Below, in pieces: positions 33,001 through 44,089 of a stretch of 64,000 nt of DNA. Origin of the DNA: Schistosoma haematobium (taxonomy: Eukaryota; Platyhelminthes; Trematoda; Strigeidida; Schistosomatidae); contig NC_067198.1 of the NCBI RefSeq assembly GCF_000699445.3, forward strand, positions 8,368,801 to 8,432,800, written 5' to 3'. A model generated the notes under the pieces. That model was not told the DNA's origin, made no database searches, and was given only the letters and a program-made list of their open reading frames with translations. Within the stretch, counting starts at the first letter, position 1; each line of letters starts with the position of its first letter. The translations under genes were made by a program, and so were the position numbers.

Positions 33001-33099
33001 TTTTTACAGGTTCACGCACTGAGAGAGCTACGAGTTATATGTATGTGGTGAAGACAAAATGAATCTGAGAATATGATTTATTTAGGTGTGACATAAGAT

Positions 33100-35660
33100 A
33101 ATTTGCTTTTAGTTACTGATCTTGGATGTTTAGGAATAAAAAATAAGAAATGCCGTCTATAAACCGGTAGACAAGGACATAGTTTGACTTAATGCGTCTA
33201 GTCCAGAGAGGTTTTAACTCGATTTGTTGACATCTTTTGTGGTAGTCCTTGTCGTCGGAATACCCCACAATAGCTTTAGTGAGTCTTCCTTGAACATCTT
33301 CAATTTCCATCAAGTCATTATGCCTGGAATTACATTTTTTGTATAATAAAATCTCTATTCGGTTTTATTGAATTCTATCATTATGAATCTAATGGGCCTT
33401 CTAGCTTCGGATACGTCAGATGCTATGTGCTCAGAAAAGTTCAAACAGTTGCTATATCTTAAACCCAAGTCACGAACAGTGTTAAGAGGTTTCAGTGTAT
33501 GTTTGTGTATAGCCAGATTTAGGTTAAGGCAGCGGCCAATGTGAATAAATCCACTTTTGTCAACATTAAGCGAAGAATTCCACGAAACAGTCCATTCATA
33601 TAACTTGTTTATTTCTTCTTGGATTACCGCTGAAATATAGCTTTCTTTGGCGGGAGAAGAGAATGAATAAACCATTTTCATTGGCAAAGAGGAAAGGTTT
33701 ACCATACTGAAAGAGTAACACACGTCATTGATAAAAAGGAGAAAGAGTAATGGACTAATCGCACTTCCTTGTATAACCCCACCGGTTATATTCACAGGCT
33801 TATAGTAGCAAGATGCAAAGCGCACGATTTGTCTACGTTCTGCTAAAAAAATTTGAACCAAGTTGAAAGTGGATTCTGTATGCTGAATGAAGAGATTTTT
33901 AGAAGAAGAAGTTTGTGTGAGACACTGTCGAAAGCCTTACTAAAATCGAAGTAAAGAATTATCACTGACTGACCAATATCTTTTCTCTGGGTGATTTGAT
34001 CAAAAAATTCCAGGTGCGATATGAAGCATGAGCGTTTAGTCATAAACCCGTGTTGGGATAGGCTAATCAGACTAGCCGAAAGTAAAAATGATAATAGCTG
34101 TTTGAGGGTGATTTTTTCCATGGTTCTTGACAGTACGAACGTCAAGTTATTGGGCTACAATTAGCAATATCACCACATGATCCCGTTTTGTATATAAGGT
34201 TGATAAGAGATGTTTCCAGTACAGATGAATATGTTCCAAAGTCCATGGATAGGTTGAACAGTTTTAAACAAAATAATGAGAATTCTCTACTACCATTTTT
34301 CACAAATGATGAAGGAATCCCGTCAGGTCTAACAACATAAGACTTTTTTAAGGCAGTTATGGCCTGCTTGATGTTGGGGGTATGAAATCAATTTTGGATA
34401 GGTGTCTGGATGGCAGCATTGGAAATGCATTGATGGAGCTCTCAGTTCCAGTTTTGTAGCATTGCGAGAAGTGCTTGCTGAATTTTTTGCAAATAATATA
34501 CAGGGTCGTCAAAAATGCTTTCGTTAACTATGAAGAATTTATTCGTGTCAACAGATAATTCTGGGTTTCTACTACCTAGGGCTTTATTTTCTATATTCAT
34601 AAAATGCTGACGTTTAGATGAACCATTTCTGTTGATCAAGTTAAGTGTAGTTTGAAGTGAATACATGTCATTATGCTCGTAGTAGCGGCGTTTTAATTTC
34701 CTTGGCCTTCTTTTAAAAGTTTTAAATGTGTTCTGGCCCTTATTAGCATTAAAACCTCATGGCCAATAACTGGAGCAGTGCAGTCAAGGCAATACATCAG
34801 GTTGCGGTATAGATTGACAAGCGCAATTTCAACACTATCTGTGGTAAAATAAGTTTCCCATGGTAGACGTTGGATAAGAGTCTCAGTCCTTTTCCAGGTT
34901 TGTTGATCAAAATGTCTGCTCTGGCACATCACTGAAGCTTTGGAGTTCAATTGTATGGCGTTTAAAGAGTGAATAATACTCAATACAACTCTATGATCAC
35001 TCATAAAAAACTCATGACTGATATGCACAGAGATAGAGTCTATGTTGATTGTAAACAATAGATCAAGTATATTATTCCCCCCTAGTCGGTTCTCAGACCC
35101 GTCGGACCCATCCACAAATTTCTAGTGTCTCAACTAGCTTGTTATATCGACCTGGTACCGGAGTCAAGCCCCATGTAATTTTTGGCAGATTAAAATCACC
35201 TCCGATGATTTTAAAAGTATGCGGTTGGTGCGAAGCAATGGAAAAGATATTTGTTAGTAATCTGTCAAACTTAGTATCCTCATGAGATGGTCTATATATG
35301 CATCCCACCAGTAAATAATTTTGGGATCCACAGTTTACAGTAACTCAAGTGGAGTCGTATATCGCATCAAGGGATTTACCCTCAAATTTGTATGTTTGAA
35401 CGTCTGAACGGACATAGATAATTGTACCGCCTCCTATTCCATAACATCTATCGGTTGTAAAGAAAACGTAGTTATCTACATTCAAGTAGTGATCGGATAC
35501 AGATTAATCGCATCACGTTTCCGTAATAAGTACAATGGTTGGATTTGCAAGGAACAAAAGGGTTTTAAGATGAGAAATCTCATTGGACAGAGAACGGGCA
35601 CTGAACGAAGAATGAGAAACTGCTATATTTGTCTCACATTGTTCCTATTTGTTCCCTTTC
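33100..35660 (-). mobile_element. CR1-type element: endonuclease and RT (ORF2 region), broken
   Basis: Minus strand, in order: endonuclease FSARSLSNEISHLKTLLFLA with PTIVLITET (about 35640-35510), YGIGGGTIIYVR (about 35430), GCIYRPSHEDTK and IIGGDFNLPKITW (35308-35150), and SDHRVVLS (about 35000). RT follows with VVRPDGIPSSFVKNG (34350-34290), HGFMTKRSC and YFDFSKAFDSVSHKL (34060-33880), GVIQGSAISPLLFLLFINDV (33790-33720) and VRDLGLRYSN (33480). The YADD box is lost (PMKMVYSF). Stops and frame changes separate the blocks. Confidence 0.75.
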
Positions 35661-36125
35661 TACTCTTTTGTATATTGTCTTATACTACTTATTTACATTC
35701 AGTAAGCAGTTGTATTCCTAACAATTTTCACACTTATGTTGTAACGCAAGTTTTACTGTAATATTCTGAAATGTTCACACATACTTATAACGTTTATTGT
35801 ACTTATCATTGTATTTATAATTATAACTGTATCTCAATCTCTGTAGCCGTTATCCACAGTTTTGTGCATTTGTTTAAACGCAACAGTACCTATATTGTTT
35901 GCTCTTGGTTCGGGTTTCGGTTGTTCGTAAACTGTTGTCAAATTTAGACACAGCTATCAGCTGTCCTTTGTACTATCGAAGCCTTTGTTAGATTCATTCT
36001 TGAAGGACGCGTTTAAATGCCTAGACACCTCACAAGTTCAGAACCGCTATTGTAGACAAATCGTTGTTTTGGAAACTTCGGTTTTGCGCGTATCTCAATC
36101 AGGTGACTTGGACGCTTCGATAAAC

Positions 36126-37640
36126 TTAACAGAAACTCAGAGTTATCATGGTGGAGCAGGTTAGGGTATAAGTCGTATGAATACTTGTAGGTTTGGCTAA
36201 GGTTAGAGTTGTGTTGCGAGGGGAAATAGATTCAACCACTTTGTCATCATGTGAAATATGTTTACCGTTGCCGGTAGTAAAGCCGGCGGAATTACAAAAA
36301 GTCTTCTGATCGCTGTTATATATAACATCTGATAAAGGCATAGTGTACATATTGGGAGCCGGACTAAGAAGGCTATCTAGTCTATGTGTGCAACCAAGTG
36401 GCCAATGACAATTCAGATTACTATTTATATCTGACGTATGAGTAACATGTTCCAGACGTTTATTTCAAAGGTTTGTGGTTAATTTCGGCTTCTTCATAAC
36501 TTGGAGAGGATGGTGTGCTGTTAAACATACTTAGGATGGTTTGCAATGTTCGAATATATCGATGTTAAGTGTGTGGTCAGTTATATAACTGTTATGAATA
36601 GTTTTCCTATTATCTGTTGCACAGTTATTGTAAATGGGTGTTGCACTAACAGGGATTTGGACTGTGTTATCCCATTCTTCATCAGTACAACTACTTCGGG
36701 TTGAATCTAAGTCAACATTCTTAAGAGGATGGACACCACCTACATCGTGATTACTTTCTTCTGGGTTTTTAACTTTAGGAGACTCAGAAGAGTTTTTCGG
36801 TGGCGGCATACTTGTAAAGCTAGACATCCTCTTAGAATCGAACTTAATTTTACAGCCGTTAGGATTATGATGCGTTCAGGAGTTTGACGCTGGTGGTTTG
36901 TAGTTATCTCTTCCTGATTTTCGCAGGCATGCTGTTCTATGTAGAAGAATCTTGATTTCCTTGAAAATCTGTTTTTGTTTCAGTGAATTGGAGGAAGTTA
37001 AAAATTCACTGGCGTCTACAGATGAATTGAATTTAAACAAGATCCGTGAGTGCATACCAGGTCGACTTCTTTTTAATCTTGTGAATACACATGGAAGGTG
37101 TGTCGTATTGCTGGATCTAAGCAGACTAGATTTGATATTTTTAAGGGTATATGTGTCCGGTATAATAAACACCATTGCATTGCTAGATCGTCTTATTCCT
37201 TCAAATACCTCGGATGCAACACGATCTAGGAAAATATTTATGTCATTCATTTGATCTGGAGTCTCTGTGAGGTTGGGGTTGATGAGATATTTAAGCGGAT
37301 TGAGAATTTTCATGTCTACTTGCAACTTTTTTATATCATCCATATGATTGCAGTTGCGATTATCATCACTGTTTACCAGCAGAGTTTTCAACATGTCTGG
37401 AATGGAGACATCTGGTAAAAGCTTGTCTGCTTCCGGATGAACGGAGTGGCTCGTCTCCTTGAAACTGTCGGAAATCGTGTCAGTAGTGGTGTTAAATTGT
37501 GCCGTTTTCCTAAGTTTGGCTGGACGCCTAGAAGTAGGTGTCTTTATTTTCTTTTGTGGCATGATAAGAAAGTGACGCATAGCAAATGGATTGAACAAAA
37601 TGTTGGAAATAGAAATAGGTGAAAAAATCAATGCCGAGAG
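36126..37640 (-). mobile_element. CR1-type element ORF1 region
   Basis: A 251-codon frame (37631-36876), probably starting at MPQKKIKTPTSRR, is rich in Lys/Ser/Thr at its N terminus and then more ordered (HLPCVFTRLKRSRPGMHSRI). After one in-frame stop near 36876 the same frame continues (MSSFTSMPPPKNSSESPKV and on to 36531), and a further piece lies at 36350-36126. Position and strand, directly 5' of the endonuclease-RT block, argue for ORF1 of one element. About 450 bp (35660-36125) between them hold no recognisable coding sequence. Confidence 0.6.
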
Positions 37641-38538
37641 CTCAAGATAGTCTGGAAATCAAAACCTATGTTTTAACCAAGAGTGAATGTATCGTGACGA
37701 TTAGTGAAGGTATCAAAAACGAGAGATGAGAATGGCAGAAATATAGTAATGGCGATGTAGTATGTATGTCATTATCTGTGTGGAGGTAAAATAATACATC
37801 AAGGAGCACGTTTGTAAAGTTTAACATATATATTACAGCGAAAGTTAGCCTTATATAATAAAGCAATTTAGAAATGTCGATAATTAGTATCAAACAATCA
37901 AAGTGAGTACGGTATATGATGCATATATAAACTGAAAGTCCGCATTAGTAAAAATTGGGAGGTGCAGAAATAAATAGTTTAAAAGATTATTACCGTCTAA
38001 AATCATTATGTTGCTTTATAAACAAATATGTGAAACAGCTTTTTGAATAAAAACTATGACAGACTCACAGATTTAAATGATAGTTCATAAAGTAGTGTGT
38101 ATAGTGCTTTATCATACACGGTTATATATATTTCTTGATATTAGGTAGAGGTGTGAATAGATCCTGTAAATACAGAAAGTACGTGGGTTATAGTATCCAA
38201 ACACAATATAACTATATATTACTCAAGGAACAGAATACAGATATGAAATGCAATTCTTCGTAGAATATGACAGTGTGTGGTTTTAAAAATGACAGAGCAT
38301 GGCTTGATCGTATAGCCAAAATGAATACATGTAATTATATGATGATGAATTATTGTATGAATATGGTCATAAATACCATGAATAAGTTAAACTCAAGTCT
38401 TATCATAAAGCATGAAATTCACAGTTTATATGTTAATAGTTCAAAATTGAGTTATCTTCAATAATTCCAAGGAAAAACAATCCATCCAGCTCTGCGAGAA
38501 TCCTAGAAAAAGAAAATTGAAGTCCTCGGTCTAAAAGT
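37641..38538. other. No gene recognised
   Basis: AT-rich stretch. A 65-codon plus-strand frame at 38267-38464 shows no domain. Confidence 0.35.
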
Positions 38539-38652
38539 ACCCAAGCTGCCAGCTTTGGGGAAATTTTGAGTTTACCGTCTCATTTTCCCAAAATTTACTA
38601 TAGTGGATTCCCCAAAATGGACCAAATTTTCCCCAAAGTTGGCAGCTTGGGT
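38539..38652. repeat. 114-bp foldback (MITE-like) element
   Basis: The ends are inverted copies: ACCCAAGCTGCCAGCTTTGG at the left and CCAAAGTTGGCAGCTTGGGT at the right, with about 30 bp per arm differing at a few sites. A CCCAAAA/ATTTTCCC motif recurs inside. No coding capacity. No clear target duplication was seen beyond the immediate bases. Confidence 0.75.
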
Positions 38653-38659
38653 AACATCC

Positions 38660-39900
38660 AGTTAGTAGCGCCCTACAAGTTTTAGTGGGTCTCCCTCTAT
38701 ACTGTTCACTGAGTATGTTGTGAATGGAACCTCAGCTTCCATGTCCGATCTTGGCAAGCAGTCCGCCATTACATTTTCCTTTCCTGGAACGTGGCCGATA
38801 GTGAAGTCGTACTCGCGTAGACATATCATCCACTGCATCAACTCCTCATGAGGTCTCTTGCAGTTTCCAACAACTGCAGGGGTTTGTGGTCAATCTTAAC
38901 AGGGGATCGTCTACCTAGAATATTCGGTCTCCATTTCTACACTGCCCAGACAATTGCTAAACATTCCTTTTTGATCGTTGAATACTTCCGTTCAGAGGAT
39001 GTGAGGACGCAACCCGCGTACACTGCTACTCTAAGTGACTGACTCAAGACGGCACCTATACCATGATCATTTGCATCTGCAGTCACTGTAAACGGTCTCT
39101 CGAATTCAGGCAATCTGAGCGTCATCTGGCGGTCGCCTAACAGGTTTTTGTTCGGGTCGAAAGTTTGTTGGGCGGTCTCTGGCCACGTAGACCAAGTGTT
39201 ACTTAACAAATTATATAGTGGTGCTGCTGTTTCGTTGAAGTTCCTGAAGAACCGACCGCAACACGCCGCCATCCTCAGGAAGTTTCTCAATTTTCTTTCC
39301 TAGTTAGGTACGGTAATGTTCTTTACGGTTAGAATTTTCTACGGTAGTGATCTTATTTTTTCCAATTTATGCCCCAACAACGTGACGCTACTTCCGCTAC
39401 CTGCGACTCATCCTTATTAATTCGAAGTCCAATTTCCTCAATTCGCTTTAAGACCGCTTCCACATGCTCGATGTGGTCTGTTTCTCTATGTCTGTACACA
39501 ATTACACCGTAACCAAACACCTCGACGTTATCTAGATCCCTGAACAGCAGCGTCATTAATTTTCTGAACGCAAACATTGCACCCACCAACCCAAACAGCA
39601 TTCGTTTAAATTGATACTTTTATCACGTACAGTAGATACTTTCTTGTTTCAACTGCTCAACTGCCAATAACCTGACCGCAAATCCAGCACTATGAACACT
39701 GTAGCATTCTCCAAGCGATTTAGTATTCCCGACACGGTTGGCATTGCACGTGGTTTCAGTTCTGTTATTTAATTCTTTAAAATTGACACAGAATCTGTAG
39801 TTTCCATTCGATTTCTCTACCAAGAGTACTTATGAGCTATACGGGCTGTCCGCTTACTCAACTATACTTTATTTCGTCATCTAAACTTACCGATTTACCT
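38660..39900 (-). mobile_element. Gypsy-type RT/RNase H remnant
   Basis: Minus strand, in order: VEKSNGNYRFCVNFKELN (39823-39770), MLFGLVGAMFAFRKLM (39601-39550), VFGYGVIVYRHRETDHIEHV where YxDD has decayed to FGYG (39510-39450), FLRMAACCGRFFRNF (39285), FTVTADANDHGIGAVLSQSL of RNase H (39090-39030), and RKYSTIKKECLAIVWAV (38990-38937). Frameshifts occur between them. No LTRs identified. Confidence 0.75.
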
Positions 39901-40059
39901 CACACACTAAATGCACAGGGACACGACGCGTTTCAAATATAGTAACTCCGTTGTTCCATTTTGTGCTTTGCTTTGTCACAAAATCCTTACGGATCTCCAT
40001 CTCACGTAAGCAGCTTCGTATACTTTGTGCACCACTCGTTATTGCTTGGCTCATACGCC

Positions 40060-40285
40060 AATTGTTCCCGCAGGATACTGGAGCCAATGTGCACCAGTGG
40101 TTTGGAATCCGATTAAAGCGCCGGACATTCGCTTTTCGTCCTCTCATCTTCGTAAGCAACACCCCCGCCACGAGAAGGCAGTGAGTAGGACTTCACTGGC
40201 AGAGGCTATATACGCGTGACCATGTGAGAGCATTTGGAGAGCGGACTCTCCCCACTCTCGGCCGTACCAGGGCATTTGGGGGTTA
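40060..40285 (+). repeat. Dispersed repeat shared with 26.9-27.2 kb
   Basis: The blocks CACCAGTGGTTTGGAATCC, CACGAGAAGGCAGTGAGTAG and ACTCTCGGCCGTACCAGGG have inverted counterparts at 26890-27160. Probably the non-coding 5' region of a retroelement. Confidence 0.5.
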
Positions 40286-40289
40286 GGTA

Positions 40290-43250
40290 TAAATTATAAA
40301 CGTTAAAATACATCTCAACACTTAATTTAGTGAGAAAATAACTCATGGTCGTTGCCACACAGAAATATCACAAAGTAAATATCTGAAGGAAACATTAAAA
40401 TGTGTACAGACTAATTTACTAGAGAGAGTCACCACCCAAGTTTCATGATTAGCTTTCCCCATATCTTAACTAAGAATATCTAATAATTGCTAATTCTTAG
40501 ATTGGCGTATGAGTATTCGCTGGTGAATCTGCTTCCAGGAACATCTAAAAGCCTAGTATACTTACAGGGATTTAATGGTATTTTCTTGTATTTGACAATG
40601 AGATAATACAATCTTGGCCTATTTCCCTTAATTATGACCGGTATTGATATTTAGCGTTAATAGGAAAATAATGCCCGCATTATTGCTCTAATGAGTGTTC
40701 TGTACGGCGGAATTCTAAAAATCTTAACAGATATTTGTAGAAAAACAAAATCTTATATGACATGTTTAGCTTACAATTCATACCTGATGATCTAATTCCA
40801 GGGTATGAAGCTGAAATACTTCCGAAATAATAAAATTAGTTTACATCAATTCGTATCAGATCAACTAAAAATGAGATGACTAAGAAATTACAGACAAAAA
40901 TCGAGAACAGAAACCAAACAAGCTACTGTTAAGCGCATACAGTGCAAAGTCATCGGGGAAAATGTTAGATTTAAATCAAGTAAGATATATGTGCTAGATA
41001 TTGATTCAAATTATCATATAACTACTGATTCCGGATACTGTTTGACTGAAGGAATACAAACAAATTAGCAAACAGACAAGGCTTGTCTACTACGCACATC
41101 TTCAGTCAGTAATCAGGTGTTTCATGACGTCTAAATTATTTCGAATAATCTATCTTGAATTGAATCTTGTTTTTTTTACAAGTAAATCCATAATTAAGAA
41201 CATATGAACAGGCGTGTGAGTATACCCAACCACTTAATGGCAATCATATACATAGTCTGGAAAACAGGTAAGATTTGAATATGATAGATGCTAAATTACT
41301 AACAAGGTCATATGAACCCGATGAATGACACGATTCTGAACACAGATTTCCAGCCACATGTATTATGTATATATGTTTGCATTGTCGTTCAGTTTTAATT
41401 TCGAGAGCATCAACAACTTTCTGTTTTCGCACTGGCTTTCTGGGTGAATAATAGCCACATTTACAACCATTTTTGTCAGTGTCTAACGGTAGGATCTAAG
41501 GAACGTTTTCCTTTTATTTGGGAATGTTTGACTGAAATTACCTCTATCCCAGTATTGCTGCTCTTAACTGAACTCTATCTCGAATGGATTTATCTCCCTC
41601 CAAGGTTGTAAACATGAGTTTCGAAATATAAACAACAGCTATCCCTCAACCACTGACTTTACAGCTTTTCACCCCAAAGATATTGATTTGATGCAATGGT
41701 AATTGAACTAACAGCTAGTAAAACACTTTACTTACGCACTACAAACCTCAGTGAACCACAATCGACAAGAAAGACGGTCTCGACAAATGATTTACTATGA
41801 TCTGAATAAGCTGACATGTTTACCATGTAACTTTTTACAAAAGCCGATATTAGACGTCTAAATCATGACAACTGATCTCCAGTCATAATACATACAGGAT
41901 GATTCTCAACAGATAAGGACTACTCTAAAATCTGATAGTATATATCCATCTACCACAAACCTATACTACGTTTCAATCTTGTAAATGTATTCGAACAAAC
42001 AAAATTATAATTCTTTTGTAAAATAATTCGACTTTTCGGGTTAAAGTCCCTTACCGCAGTACTATAATCTTAACTAAACTTAAGTTTGATGCGGAGAATC
42101 TTAGACTGATTTTAGATTTAAATAGAAAATATATTCCATGTTCGGGTGCCAGTAACTCTAAGTAATAAGCATTCGTTTGAAGAAAAAAACACCACTTCGA
42201 AATCAATATACTTGATTCCTTTAAATAACTTCCGCGAATAATTCCATGTTAAATCTCAATGATTATAACACTATTAGGCACAATTAAGGGATATGTGCGG
42301 CGTTTGATATGTTCTCAGTAAGCAAATATTGACCATTATCAAATTAGATAACATCATGTATTTGCAGACAACAGTTTTCATGAATCAAATTGATAACAGA
42401 TTTAATATTAGACAATAAATGTTTAGATAACAACCAGACGGCCTCTTCATTGTATTGCATAACATTTGAAACCAACATTCTCAAGGATTATGATTCATAT
42501 AGCAAAAAGATATCAAGGATACCACTAATTTCTATTATTTACATAATTTACTTAAATAACTTAAGATTGGCGAATGCACCTGTACCTATACATGCATTAG
42601 TTACTAAAGAAGTTTTAATAACCTTTGTAATCTAACATTGCAGATTGGGTCAAAAATTCCACCTAGTGGGATAAAAAACAGATCTTAAAGTCTGATGGAA
42701 ATAATACATTTGTATAGAACTATATAGATAGTCCAATTATCAATGGATAAGTAGACGACAAGGCCTAATTTTTGGAACGATCGGTACTTCAGTGAGGTTT
42801 TAAGCGTTCAAAGATCCTCTATGTCTGAAGTAATTTACACAATCACTGACATCATTACTTCTTGAACCCTCTAAGTATGGTTGTTATAACTAAAAACTGT
42901 CAAGTGATATCTTTTTCCTGAGAAATACCATCTCCAACTGAACTATCCCTAGCCAAAGATAAAAATCCAAGCTGTTGGAATTTCTTCGGACATTTTTCAA
43001 TCTACCTAACTACCACTGACAAAGTATTGACTCAGTCTATTACAATAAGTCAAAAAGTGAACTCTAAGAAATAATAAAGTAAACCAAACCAAATATGAAA
43101 CCAGTTATTTACGAGCTAAATTAGCATGCGTTATCGATAAAATAAATATTCCTCATCTTTCAGATTACAATCAGGACCCCTACTATTTTTAATAAGCTCA
43201 AACTAACAGTAACTTAATGCTTTTCTGTTATATGGTTTATACCACAGATT
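40290..43250. other. Intergenic stretch 3' of CCDC124, no gene recognised
   Basis: AT-rich, with only short unsupported frames such as 42390-42635. No repeat family could be named here. Confidence 0.35.
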
Positions 43251-43254
43251 GATT

Positions 43255-43360
43255 ACATTTAGACAACCATTGAAAACTAAGAAGCACCAGATAGATATTT
43301 AGTTTTACTACGGGACTCCTTAAAAATGTGCATTTACAAACCCACCATAGATCAAACCCA
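43255..43360 (-). mobile_element. tRNA/hammerhead SINE remnant
   Basis: Minus strand retains GGAGTCCCGTAGTA, GGTGCTTCTTAG and TTTTCAATGG, the same succession as in the better copies, with the ribozyme core destroyed. Confidence 0.4.
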
Positions 43361-43887
43361 AAGGCTTCAGGTCGCATAGTTATAACTCAGCCTTTACATT
43401 ATTCCGTCGGCATTTGATAGTTAACATTTCCAAATTTAATCGATTCTCCATACTTCCCAACCATCGTCCAATACTATTAGTGGGTAACTGCCTCCCGCTT
43501 CATATGGTTAAACTCCACTGGTTATAGTTTCTCACTAAAACTATATCATGTGCTTATTTGACCATAAATTAAGGTTTATTTCGCTTTCCCTAATTTAGTT
43601 GCTGCCACGTGAGACATAACACAAAGCCACTAAATGTATATATGCTTATTCTCATTTGTTTATCGAATTTCAATAAAAAAAAACCCGAACACTGACAGAT
43701 TCAAGTTGCACAAGCTTAAAAGTACAGATACAAACATATGCAAACTAACCGGCCCTAATAATAATTTAAGTACATGATAAGTCGTAAAGTAATTCTGGGT
43801 TGACATATTAAAGTAACTCTTCAGTAGTGGTCTCAAACTCGAAATAACTATTTTAAGAAAAAGAATAGTGCAGTTTTATGCATCAAC

Positions 43888-44089
43888 TTATTTGGAATTG
43901 TAACATGAATTATGTTGGTTTTTAGGGTTTTCTGGTGATGTCTGAAACATTTTAAATATTAACTGTTTAAGCTGTGAGTGTCGCATGTTTGGGTTTTCAG
44001 CTTTCAGCTGCGGCATCAAACGCTCTTCAAATGCCTGATAAGCAGCTTTTAAACGTTTCTCTGGATGTCGATCACCATCACCGTTAAAA
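43888..44089 (-). CDS. CCDC124: CCDC124 exon 3 (terminal)
   Basis: 202 nt after acceptor TTTTCCTCTAG. It completes Ser and reads FNGDGDRHPEKRLKAAYQAF, ending in NQHNSCYNSK and TAA. Confidence 0.92.

Noticed and set aside
35489..35761. 90-codon plus-strand frame with a hydrophobic segment
   Set aside because: It is antisense to the CR1 endonuclease N terminus (SARSLSNEIS, PTIVLITET on the minus strand).
36000..36120. Hammerhead-like string near GAAACTTCGG
   Set aside because: CTGATTGAG and the following bases do not give a stem II next to GAAA in the correct order; the resemblance is superficial.
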